DNA of 64,000 nucleotides, taken from NCBI GenBank assembly GCA_029866215.1, contig JARWZU010000088.1, forward strand, positions 240,645 through 304,644, written 5' to 3'. Below, in pieces: positions 44,488-52,961 of this stretch. This stretch comes from Akkermansiaceae bacterium (GTDB lineage: Bacteria; Verrucomicrobiota; Verrucomicrobiia; Verrucomicrobiales; Akkermansiaceae). Numbering within the stretch: position 1 is the stretch's first letter; the number at the start of each line of letters is the position of its first letter. The notes below the pieces were generated by a model that was given only the letters and a program-made list of their open reading frames with translations, ran no database searches and was not told the origin of the DNA. The position numbers were made by a program, and so were the translations under genes.

Positions 44488-45921
44488 TCATTTCACTCGG
44501 CCGGGAGGTCGAACGTTTGTCGCAGGCCGTTGCCTAAGTGAATCACCAAGATCCGCCCGTGCTTTTTCGACCTCCGCTTCGAGCTTCGCGACCACCTCGG
44601 GGTGCGCAGCCGCCAAGTCGGTCTTCTCGCCAACATCCGCTGCCAGATCGAACAATTGCGGCGATTGAATTTTCAGGTTTTGATAGGGAACGGCAAACCC
44701 ATCGCTCCCGCCCAGTTTGCCGCTCAGTGAGGTATAGGTGTGTGGTAAAACCAATTTCCAACGTCCGTCACCCGTGCTAACCGACTGGAGTTGGTTGTCG
44801 GCGTAGTAGTTCCAATACGCTTCGTGAGGATTCTTTGCCCCAGGCTTTCCGATGATCAGCGGCAGGACATCAAGACCGTCGATGGTGTGAGCCGGCAGCG
44901 TCGCGCCGACAAGCCCGGCGAGACTCGGGAGCAGGTCGATGGTCATGAGCATATCGCCGCAGCTGCTACCGGCAGGAATGTGGCCGGGCCAGCGCATCAC
45001 ACACGGCACCCTTGTCCCCCCCTCCCATGAAGTGCCCTTGCCTTCTCGCAGCGGCCCGGCGCTGCCCGCATGGTTTCCGTATCGCAGCCATGGGCCGTTG
45101 TCGCTGGTGAAAATTACGAGGGTGTTGTCCTCGATGCCCTGACTTTTCAAGGCGTCCATCACTTGCCCCACCGACCAGTCGATTTCCTGAATTACATCCC
45201 CATAAAGCCCAGCACCGGACTTGCCCTTGAACTTTTCACTCACATAGAGCGGCACGTGCGGCATGGAATGAGCGAGGTAGAAAAAGAACGGTCGGGCGTG
45301 GTTGCGCTTGATGAAATCAACCGCGCGTTCGGTGTAGCGGGTCGTGAGTTGTTCCTGATCCTCGGCGGTGACGTCCGCCTGGATGACCTTGTCGCCCTCG
45401 ATCATGGGCAACGGCGGATGATCACGGTTCTTTTTTTCCATCCCATGCGGCCACATGTCGTTCGAGTAGGGCAATCCGTAATACTCATCAAAGCCATGAC
45501 GGACGGGTAAAAATGGAGGCAGGTGCCCGAGATGCCATTTGCCGGCCATGCCCGTGGCGTAATTTTTCTGTTTGAATATTTCTGCTAGAGTCGTCTCGCT
45601 GGAATTCAAGCCGTGTCTCATTGTCGGATTGAGCGCGTTGAAAATCCCGATGCGGTTGTTGTAGCAACCGGTGAGCAATGATGCGCGTGACGCGGAACAG
45701 ACGGCCTCGGAGACATGGAAATTGGTGAAGCGCCGTCCCTCGCGGGCAAGGCGGTCCAGATTTGGGGTGGAATAGCGGGTACAGCCAAAAGGGCCGATGT
45801 CGGCATAGCCTAGGTCATCACAAAAAATGATCACCACGTTAGGAAGCGATGGTGCGGCATTCACGGCGGGTGGGAGCACCACGAGAAACGCAGACCGTGC
45901 GAGTAGCGAAAGAAATTTCAT
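44488..45921 (-). CDS. Secreted arylsulfatase A-like sulfatase
   Basis: 477 residues with a signal peptide (LLARSAFLVVLPPAVNA). NVVIIFCDDLGYADIG and C75-SASRASLLTG form the active site; the variant CSASR replaces the usual Pro by Ala, which formylglycine-generating enzymes accept. GMAGKWHLGH, SDNGPWLRYG and GGTRVPCVMRWPG are typical of arylsulfatase A-like S1 enzymes. It follows the third GH92 gene after a 109-bp gap that holds a possible degenerate copy of the shared element (45997-46018), so it may have its own promoter. Confidence 0.88.
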   Translation of the reverse strand: MKFLSLLARSAFLVVLPPAVNAAPSLPNVVIIFCDDLGYADIGPFGCTRYSTPNLDRLAREGRRFTNFHVSEAVCSASRASLLTGCYNNRIGIFNALNPTMRHGLNSSETTLAEIFKQKNYATGMAGKWHLGHLPPFLPVRHGFDEYYGLPYSNDMWPHGMEKKNRDHPPLPMIEGDKVIQADVTAEDQEQLTTRYTERAVDFIKRNHARPFFFYLAHSMPHVPLYVSEKFKGKSGAGLYGDVIQEIDWSVGQVMDALKSQGIEDNTLVIFTSDNGPWLRYGNHAGSAGPLREGKGTSWEGGTRVPCVMRWPGHIPAGSSCGDMLMTIDLLPSLAGLVGATLPAHTIDGLDVLPLIIGKPGAKNPHEAYWNYYADNQLQSVSTGDGRWKLVLPHTYTSLSGKLGGSDGFAVPYQNLKIQSPQLFDLAADVGEKTDLAAAHPEVVAKLEAEVEKARADLGDSLRQRPATNVRPPGRVK

Positions 45922-45996
45922 TATTAGATTTTTAGGTGAGTTGACGTCGGCCTAGTAGCTTTTTTCAATCGCAGCATGAATGGCGTGGCAGAGATA

Positions 45997-46018
45997 ATAG
46001 TCCGTCGTGATGGGTCAT
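45997..46018 (-). promoter_or_regulatory. Possible degenerate copy of the shared element (F)
   Basis: In gene direction it contains CATCAC-GAC-GGACTAT. It keeps both halves of the consensus but with a spacer two bases shorter. It lies 76 bp before ATG 45921, the typical distance, which is the main reason to list it. Confidence 0.3.
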
Positions 46019-46030
46019 CTCAATTTTCTA

Positions 46031-48220
46031 TCACTTCAATGAAGCGGGATCAAACGTCAAGCTAGATGGTGGAGGATTGTTGATTCCGAGTTTGCGGTAA
46101 GGGGCGTTGCCCATTTCCAATTCCAGATGGCCGCCGTTGGTTAGATCACCGTGAGTGAACCACAGACGGTCGAGGGGCTTGCCGTTGAGCTTCACGGACT
46201 GGATGTATTTGTTTTCGCGTGAATTGTTAGAGGCGGTGAGACGGAAGATTTTGCCATTTTCGAGCCGGATGGACACGTCGTCGAAGACGGGGCTGCCAAG
46301 GGTGTAAACGGGAACGCCGGGGGTGACGGGATAGAATCCCATCATGGTGAAGACCACCCAGGAGGTCATGCCACCGCCATCCTCGTCTCCGGGGATGCCG
46401 TGGATGTTGTCCGGGAAGAAGTTTTCTAACAAGGTGCGCAGGATCTTCTGGGATTTCCACGGGGTGCCGACATGGTTGTAGAGATAGGGAGTGCTGAAGC
46501 TCGGTTCGTTGGCCATGACGAACTGGCCGACGAGTCCGGTAGAATCCGGAAACTTGGCCCAGAATTCATACTTCGGGCGAGAGATCTCAGTGGTGAAAAG
46601 TTCGTCGAGTTTCTGCTCGGCGGCCTTGGGCCCACCCATCAGACCGATGAGGCCATGAAAGTCGTGGAGCACGTCCCAGTTGTAAGTGTAAGCGTTGTTT
46701 TCCGCGAAATAGGCGCGGCCGCCTTGGCCACCGCTCCACTCGGGATCGAAGCCCTTGATCCAGTTGCCGTCCTTGTCCTTGGGCCAGACGAAACCTTTTT
46801 CCACGTTATAAACATTCTTGTAAAAAGCGGCGCGCTTGAGGAAGTGGTTAGCGTCATCGGGCTTTTTGAGAGCCTTGGCCAACTGAGCGATGCACCAGTC
46901 GTCGTAGGCGTTGCCGAGGGTGACGGCGACAGCTTGGCGGTTCTCAAATTCGTGGACGAGCGGCTCGGTTTCCTTTTCGCCCTCGGCGAGTGACGGGAAA
47001 TAGCCCTTGGCGCTGTAAAAATCATCGAGAGCGCATTTCGGGCCGTTGCGCCACGGCAACAAGGTGGCTTCGAGCGAGTTTTTCCGCAAGCCGTCATAGG
47101 CTTTGGGCATGTCAAAATTGCGCACACCTTTGAACCATGCATCAGCGAACCATGCCGCGGCGTGGTTGCCATTCATGCAAGGGTTGTCGCCCCAGAGGAT
47201 CGAAAACGAGGGCATCCAGCCGCTTTGCTCATACATGCGAACGTATGACTGAAGTTGATCCGCCTGCATTTTCGGATCGAGGATCAGGTGAAGGGGCTGG
47301 AGCGCACGGAAGTTGTCCCAGATCCAGTTGTCGATGTAGAACGCGCGCTCGTCCGTGTGAACCTGATGGTCGTAGGCACTATAGTAATGGCCGTCTTCGG
47401 TGATGTTCACCATGCGCTCGTAGGACCGATAGAGCGAGGTATAGAAGACGCGCTTCTGTGCCTCCGTCCCGCCTTGGACGGCGACTTGTCCGAGCACTTT
47501 GTTCCAACGCGCCTTGCCAGCGATTTTCACTGCATCGAAATTCCACAGCGGAATTTCCTTGGTTAGATTCTTCTTCGCCTGTTCGACACTGATGAAGGAT
47601 AGACCGTAGCGGAAGCCGATGGTTTCCGCATTTGCGGTGGCCTTGAGCTTCATCATTTCACCGGGAGTGACCACAGTTTCTAACGGCTGGCTGAACTCGC
47701 CGTAAATGAAGGCCTTCATGCCTTTGAAGCTCTCCTCGCCGGAGACCGCGGTCGATCCCTCGACCTTGAGCGCGCCGGGCAGGATGTTTTTTAGATGCAG
47801 CGTGGCCTTGCCGTCCGGAAAGGTGAATCGGAAATAGCCGGCGCGTTCGGCGGTGGTAAACTCAGTGCGGATCCCGGAATCAGTGAACAGGGTCGAGTAG
47901 TAATAAGGCGTGGTGATTTCGTGGTCCCACACCTGCGGACCACCGGTTTCACCAGGCATCAGGGAAAACAACTCGCCGAGGCGGTGGGAAATGATCGACA
48001 GCGGGAATGAGCTGATCCTGAGGTCGAGCTGGTCTTTGCGCATTGGGTAGACGCGGAGCATGCTGTTAGGCATGTGGACGAGCGGTCGGGTGGGTACCAG
48101 CATCAGGCCGACGCCGCCTATCGTGGGATCGACGTGTTCGACTTGGGCGTGAAGAGGAGCAACGAAAAGCGGGAGCGTGGTGGCGGCGAATTTGAGAAAG
48201 GTAAAAGAAAAGTATTTCAT
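46031..48220 (-). CDS. GH92 family alpha-mannosidase-like protein (3), divergent
   Basis: 729 residues with a signal peptide (FLKFAATTLPLFVAPLHA). The start VEHVDPTIGGVGLMLVPTRPLVHMPN is a diverged form of the GH92 opening. E507 in FAENNAYTYNW and the ED pair 613-614 in GDEDGGGMTSW keep the acidic residues, but GQMSAW has become GGMTSW, so specificity may differ from the other two. It lies 29 bp after the ROK kinase gene, in the unit that also encodes the permease, linking glycan trimming to sugar uptake. Confidence 0.85.
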   Translation of the reverse strand: MKYFSFTFLKFAATTLPLFVAPLHAQVEHVDPTIGGVGLMLVPTRPLVHMPNSMLRVYPMRKDQLDLRISSFPLSIISHRLGELFSLMPGETGGPQVWDHEITTPYYYSTLFTDSGIRTEFTTAERAGYFRFTFPDGKATLHLKNILPGALKVEGSTAVSGEESFKGMKAFIYGEFSQPLETVVTPGEMMKLKATANAETIGFRYGLSFISVEQAKKNLTKEIPLWNFDAVKIAGKARWNKVLGQVAVQGGTEAQKRVFYTSLYRSYERMVNITEDGHYYSAYDHQVHTDERAFYIDNWIWDNFRALQPLHLILDPKMQADQLQSYVRMYEQSGWMPSFSILWGDNPCMNGNHAAAWFADAWFKGVRNFDMPKAYDGLRKNSLEATLLPWRNGPKCALDDFYSAKGYFPSLAEGEKETEPLVHEFENRQAVAVTLGNAYDDWCIAQLAKALKKPDDANHFLKRAAFYKNVYNVEKGFVWPKDKDGNWIKGFDPEWSGGQGGRAYFAENNAYTYNWDVLHDFHGLIGLMGGPKAAEQKLDELFTTEISRPKYEFWAKFPDSTGLVGQFVMANEPSFSTPYLYNHVGTPWKSQKILRTLLENFFPDNIHGIPGDEDGGGMTSWVVFTMMGFYPVTPGVPVYTLGSPVFDDVSIRLENGKIFRLTASNNSRENKYIQSVKLNGKPLDRLWFTHGDLTNGGHLELEMGNAPYRKLGINNPPPSSLTFDPASLK

Positions 48221-48248
48221 GATAGATTGCTCTCGATCGAAGGCCGCA

Positions 48249-49400
48249 CTACTGGGGACCTAGTTTCTGCAGCGCGAAGGCGTAGGCCCCGATGGCTACG
48301 GCCTCGCTGGTGCCGAGGCGGGACATGCCGACACCCACGCGTTGCAGCGGATCATAGTCGAGGCTGCGTCCGCTGCCGGGGACTGTGATGGTGCGGTTAT
48401 CCCCCTTGAGGAAAATTTCTAACTGGGCGGGGTCTTCGAGATTGAAGGCGGTGGAAGCGAGGCGGCGAAATTGTTTGCCATCGGGCCCCGTGTAGGTGCT
48501 GTTGAGTTCATCGACGAGCGCTGGCAGGAAGATGGGCCAGGCACCGGAAACACCGCCACCGATGACGGCCAAACCGTCGATGAGGGTGAGCGCGCTACCA
48601 AGGGCGTCACCCGCGGATTCGCCGAGGCGGCGGAAGGCCTCCTGAGCCGCGGTTAGATTTCCCGAGTGCTTGCCGTTGGCGATTTCAAACAGCTCCTTCG
48701 GCTCCGGTACTTCGTCGAATGGTATGCCGGTGAGTTCCGAATAGACCCGCCGCACGGCGCGGATGCAGGCACCTTCCTCGGCATTCATCGTGGGATGCAA
48801 CTTGTTGCGCAGCAGCCAGACTTCGCCCGCCATCGAGTTGTCACCGACGAAGAGCTTGCCATCGCGAACGATCCCACCACCGAAGCCGGTGCCGAGCGTG
48901 ACACCGAAGAGGTTCTTGTAACGCTTCGAACTACCGGCTTTTTCCAACAGGTAATTTACGTGCGGCAACAGTCCGCTGATGGCCTCGCCATAGACGAAGA
49001 GGTCACCGTCATTGTTGATGAAGACGGGGATGTCGAATTGGTCCTCAAGCATGGGCCCGAGGGCCACGCCACCGCGGAAGCCGGGAAGGTTACCGAGGTC
49101 GCCGATGATGCCGTTAGGGTAGTCGGCCGGACCGGGAAACGCGAAGCTAATGGCGGACGGCGACTCCGGGCAAAGGGCTTTCACCTCGGTGAAACCTTGC
49201 ACGATGTTGGCGAGACACTTCGTTAGATCATCTCCGTTAGATGGAAGAGACACCGTCTCGGTGACGGGCTTTCCACCACGCATCGCGGCGAAACGAAGGT
49301 TTGTACCGCCCGCATCGAGCGTCATCAGGATTCGGGATTCGGTGGCGAGATCCATGAAATTTGAAATGAATGGCTGATCCAGGCTCACCGCATAACCCAT
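48249..49400 (-). CDS. ROK family sugar kinase
   Basis: 383 residues from ATG 49400, whose A overlaps the permease stop (TGATG); a second in-frame ATG at 49355 gives a 368-residue protein starting nearer the fold. The phosphate-binding LDAGGTNLRFAAM and the second glycine loop VTLGTGFGGGIV identify the ROK family, which phosphorylates hexoses or N-acetylhexosamines at C6. The usual ROK zinc-cysteine cluster is not evident. Between a FucP-type permease and GH92, mannose or a similar hexose is the likely substrate (inference); the product would enter as the 6-phosphate. Confidence 0.85.
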   Translation of the reverse strand: MGYAVSLDQPFISNFMDLATESRILMTLDAGGTNLRFAAMRGGKPVTETVSLPSNGDDLTKCLANIVQGFTEVKALCPESPSAISFAFPGPADYPNGIIGDLGNLPGFRGGVALGPMLEDQFDIPVFINNDGDLFVYGEAISGLLPHVNYLLEKAGSSKRYKNLFGVTLGTGFGGGIVRDGKLFVGDNSMAGEVWLLRNKLHPTMNAEEGACIRAVRRVYSELTGIPFDEVPEPKELFEIANGKHSGNLTAAQEAFRRLGESAGDALGSALTLIDGLAVIGGGVSGAWPIFLPALVDELNSTYTGPDGKQFRRLASTAFNLEDPAQLEIFLKGDNRTITVPGSGRSLDYDPLQRVGVGMSRLGTSEAVAIGAYAFALQKLGPQ

Positions 49401-50842
49401 CAGTGGCCCGCGCCGGCGGACTTCACAGAATCGCCCGTTAGATCATCCGCCCGGGCTCCATAAAAGCCGAAGTATACGAGATAGGCGTAACCGACCAAGA
49501 CGATGGAGAGCGAAGTCCGCACGCCGAAGGCATCCATCAAAGCACCCTGTATGAGCGGCATGATCGCACCGCCCACGATCATCATGACTAACAGGGAACT
49601 GCCTTGGCTGGTGTCCTTGCCGAGACCGCGGATCGAAAGACTGAAAATGTTAGACCACATGATCGAGTTGAACAGGCCGATGCCGATGATCGACCAGAGA
49701 GCGAATTCACCCTTCGATCCCATCGAGAATGCGGTGAGAGCCATCGCAACCAAGGCGAACAGACCTATCATTTTCCCGGGACTGGAACGACCGAGAACGA
49801 AGAAAGCAAAGCTCATCACCACCATGCCGACGTAGGGAAGGATCGTCATCGGGTCAATGTAGTGACCGTGCGTGAGGCTTTCTTTGAAAGTGGCGTTAGC
49901 GAAAATCACAAGCGTCGCGCCGATGGCGGCCAAGGCCATTAACCAATATTTCCGAGCTTGCTGCATGTTGCTGAGAGAAATCGCGCCCATCAGTCGGCCG
50001 ATCATCGTGCCACCCCAGTAGAACGAGAGGAATTTCGCGGAAGTTTCCTCCGGCATTCCCATCACGCTGGGGTCCTGTAGGTAGTTAATGAGGATACTGC
50101 CGACGGTCACCTCACTGCCAACGTAGAAGAAGATAGCAATCCAACCCCAGACGAAGTGCTTGTGGCGGAAGACTTTAACACCGGCTTCGACCTTGCCTTC
50201 CTGGCGGAAGTTTGGCAGCGAGATCATTTTGAAAATAACAGCAAGCAGGATGAAAGCGATACCGAGGCCCACGTAGGGAACTTTTACCGCATCCACGCCT
50301 CCAGCGCTGGTGTAGAGATTCTTCGAGCCGAAAAGCAAGACCCCGCCGATGAGCGGGGTGATCACGTAGCCCAGCGAATTGAGGCCTTGCGATAAATTCA
50401 GACGAGACGGCGCGGTCTCCTCAGGCCCGAGAATGGTGACGTAGGGATTGGCCGCGATCTGGATGATGGTGATGCCCGAGCCGAGCACGATCAGCGCGCC
50501 AAGGAACAAGGCATACTGCTTGGTTTCCGCCGCTGGATAGAAGAGCAGACAGCCGATGCCCGCGATGACAAGACCGAGGACGAGGCCGTTTTTATAACCG
50601 ATCCTGCTGATCGGGTCCCCCTTCGCTGCGGAGATTAGGAAGTAAGCGAGCGAGACCAGGAAGTAGGCACCGAAGAACGCGAACTGGACTAGATTTGCCT
50701 GAAACTGCGTCAGGCTGAAGTCCGCCTTGAACTTCGGGATCAGCAGGTCGTTCATGCAGGAAATGAAGCCCCACATGAAGAACAGGGCGGTGACTGTCAT
50801 GAAGGCAAATCGATTGTCAGGGCGAGTGGGTGTTGTGGCCAT
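49400..50842 (-). CDS. FucP/GluP-type sugar:proton symporter (MFS, FHS family)
   Basis: 480 residues with about 12 hydrophobic segments. FALFFMWGF-type start (VTALFFMWGFISCMNDLL), QIAANPYVTILGP and LNLSQGLNSLGYVITPLIGG are hallmarks of the fucose/glucose/galactose permease group, which imports hexoses with protons across the inner membrane. It is first of the unit permease-ROK-GH92-sulfatases, with coupled translation to ROK. A shared upstream element is at 51108-51129, but 266 bp upstream, farther than in the other cases. Confidence 0.88.
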   Translation of the reverse strand: MATTPTRPDNRFAFMTVTALFFMWGFISCMNDLLIPKFKADFSLTQFQANLVQFAFFGAYFLVSLAYFLISAAKGDPISRIGYKNGLVLGLVIAGIGCLLFYPAAETKQYALFLGALIVLGSGITIIQIAANPYVTILGPEETAPSRLNLSQGLNSLGYVITPLIGGVLLFGSKNLYTSAGGVDAVKVPYVGLGIAFILLAVIFKMISLPNFRQEGKVEAGVKVFRHKHFVWGWIAIFFYVGSEVTVGSILINYLQDPSVMGMPEETSAKFLSFYWGGTMIGRLMGAISLSNMQQARKYWLMALAAIGATLVIFANATFKESLTHGHYIDPMTILPYVGMVVMSFAFFVLGRSSPGKMIGLFALVAMALTAFSMGSKGEFALWSIIGIGLFNSIMWSNIFSLSIRGLGKDTSQGSSLLVMMIVGGAIMPLIQGALMDAFGVRTSLSIVLVGYAYLVYFGFYGARADDLTGDSVKSAGAGH

Positions 50843-51729
50843 CGGGTTGGTTTTTGGGGTGGGTAGAGTCTTTACCTGTGGCTGACTTTCATTGGCCCGA
50901 AGTGAGCTCTCAGATGTGGTCTAGGATTTTTGAGGGCAGGCAACTTGCTCAGCGTGGCAATGAAGAGCAAAAACTGGAAGTTACTTTTCAAGGTGTTCGA
51001 CAGTGGACCATGGTATTCTCACCCTCGATCAGACGGATTGGCAGGTCGAATGGAAGGGTTTTGAAATTCGGTAAGGAGATGATGATTCTCACTCTGTAGT
51101 AATCTGCATAGTCCTCATTGTGATGACACGGATGGATCTGATTGCGCTCACACGACTGCAGGAGATCCTTCTGCCAACAGTTTTGCCTAGCTTTGGAAAA
51201 TCACCCATCGCCAATCGTTGCCCCCGCTCAAATCCAAAACTGCAGTGGCAAATTGACCCGATATACTTCCGCCCATCTTGCTCAACATCACGACGACCCA
51301 TCCACCAGTAGGACGTTGAACAACGTAAAGTGGCAATCCGCCATCTTGCTCGGAAATACGATGTCCAGCGGACCTTTCTGGCTGCATGAGCAAACGAGCC
51401 CAATGCGGATGAACCCAGCAAATCACCAACTCCACTAAAACCTCAAAAAAACTCCTCCTCCCCAATCTTTGGTGCAGCCCGTCTAACGATCCGATCTTGA
51501 AATCGGCAGGCACCCCGCCAGATTCTAGACGAATGACGTTGAAAAACATCAGTCATGCCGAAGGGTTCAAATTTCCAATCCGCGACAGAAAAAGGCCCGA
51601 TTTCCAACGGATTTCCAACTTCTTGACCATACAGGACGATCAACCATGCATCATCGACAAAAACCACTAACCCAGAAAACCCCTTGAATACGCACAATTG
51701 CGCAAAATCGGTCACGAAGGACCCAATGG
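50843..51729. other. Gene-poor stretch between the permease and tRNA-Pro
   Basis: About 890 bp. It holds a copy of the shared element at 51108-51129 and a possible frame-disrupted leftward gene at 51187-51754. I see no other convincing gene, terminator or RNA in 50843-51100, which may be the long 5' leader of the permease operon. Confidence 0.5.
51108..51129 (-). promoter_or_regulatory. Shared upstream element, copy G (for the permease operon)
   Basis: In gene direction it reads TGTCATC-AC-AATGAGGACTAT; it differs from the consensus only in the TTTGTG part (three changes). It lies 266 bp upstream of ATG 50842. Confidence 0.5.
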
Positions 51730-51754
51730 TCGGGCTGGCGGGATTCGAACCCAC
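51187..51754 (-). pseudogene. Possible frame-disrupted small gene, unknown function
   Basis: Two overlapping leftward frames join naturally at a run of five T (coding strand, ~51545): one gives FSGLVVFVDDAWLIVLYGQE and ..VADWKFEPFGMTDV, the other continues FNVIRLESGGVPADFKIG and ..LPLYVVQRPTGGWVVVML. Together they read like one ~185-residue soluble protein. The upstream frame runs into the tRNA gene without a clear start codon. I recognise no family. It could be a decayed gene, a sequencing slip, or chance. Confidence 0.3.
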
Positions 51755-51803
51755 GACCCCCTGCCCCCCAGGCAGGTGCGCTACCAGACTGCGCTACAGC
51801 CCG
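51730..51803 (-). tRNA. tRNA-Pro(GGG)
   Basis: A 74-nt cloverleaf on the minus strand: acceptor CGGGCTG pairs with CAGCCCG, D-loop AGCGCAGTCTGGTAGCGCA, anticodon stem CCTGC/GCAGG enclosing CTGGGGG, so anticodon GGG, and T-arm GGGTTCGAATCCC. CCA is not encoded. Confidence 0.93.
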
Positions 51804-51878
51804 CTCATTGAACGGACTGAAAAGCAAGCAAGGTAAATGCAGATTGGCAAGCACGGAAAATCATGGCATCTCGAATGC

Positions 51879-52922
51879 ATGCAACGAATTAAAACCGCCA
51901 TCGTCGGAGCCAGTGGCTACACCGGAATGGAATTGCTCCGCTTGCTGCTTGTACATCCGGCGGTTGAGTTGGTCGCTGCGACGTCACGCCAAGAGGCAGG
52001 AAAGCCTTTAACCGCTGTCTTTCCACGTTTTCGCAAGGCTGAGGCGGCGGGGCTTAAATTCATCGAGCCAGATGCCGATGCGATTGCCGCGACCGGCGCA
52101 CAAGTCGCGTTTTTGGCCTTGCCGCACGGGGTTGCGGCGGAGATTGCCCGGGCATTGTTGGAACGAGGGCTGCGGGTCATCGACCTCAGCGCGGATTTCC
52201 GCCTGCACGATGCTGCGGTGTACCAAGAATTTTACGACCACCCCCACCCAGCGCCAGATTTGCTGGATGAGGCGGTTTACGGCTTGCCCGAGGTGCGGGC
52301 GGCGGAAATTCAGAGGGCCCGCTTGGTCGCCTCACCCGGGTGCTACCCGACGAGCATTCTGCTGCCCTTGCTTCCGTTGTTGCGGAGCAACTTGATCGAT
52401 CCAACAACGATCGTGGCTAACTCGATGAGCGGCGTCAGTGGTGCTGGCCGGAAGGCAGACTTGAGCCTGCTATTTTGCGAATGCAACGAAAGCGCCCGTG
52501 CGTATGGAGTTCCTAAGCATCGCCATTTATCGGAAATCGAGCAGGAGTTGAGCATCGGTGCCGGCGAGAAGGTCACGATTTCGTTTATCCCGCACCTCAT
52601 TCCGGTCAATTCTGGAATGGTCACCACCACCACGGCCACCCTGCGGGATGGAGTCGTGGCTGATGCCGTGGGTACGGCGCTTGACCACGCGTATGCGGGT
52701 TCGGACTTTGTTCGGTTGCTCGGGCGGGGTGGGTGCGCGGACACCAAAAACGTCACTCGCACCAATTTCATCGACATCGGCTGGGAGTACGACCCGCGGA
52801 CAGGTCGGGTCATTCTGATGAGTGCCGAGGACAACCTCGGAAAAGGTGCAGGCGGGCAGGCGGTCCAGTGCTTCAACCAAATGTTTGGCCTCAACCCAAC
52901 TGATGGGTTGCAAAATTTTTAA
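51879..52922 (+). CDS. argC: N-acetyl-gamma-glutamyl-phosphate reductase
   Basis: 347 residues from ATG 51879, which places the Rossmann motif AIVGASGYTGMELLRLL right at the N-terminus; the earlier ATG 51837 adds 14 unlikely residues. The catalytic C155 lies in VASPGCYPTS. It reduces N-acetylglutamyl-5-phosphate with NADPH in arginine synthesis, in the cytoplasm. argJ follows 39 bp downstream, a common pairing. Confidence 0.95.
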   Translation: MQRIKTAIVGASGYTGMELLRLLLVHPAVELVAATSRQEAGKPLTAVFPRFRKAEAAGLKFIEPDADAIAATGAQVAFLALPHGVAAEIARALLERGLRVIDLSADFRLHDAAVYQEFYDHPHPAPDLLDEAVYGLPEVRAAEIQRARLVASPGCYPTSILLPLLPLLRSNLIDPTTIVANSMSGVSGAGRKADLSLLFCECNESARAYGVPKHRHLSEIEQELSIGAGEKVTISFIPHLIPVNSGMVTTTTATLRDGVVADAVGTALDHAYAGSDFVRLLGRGGCADTKNVTRTNFIDIGWEYDPRTGRVILMSAEDNLGKGAGGQAVQCFNQMFGLNPTDGLQNF

Positions 52923-52961
52923 TCGCCGCCCAGTCTACATCCCCTTTTGGGATCATCATTC

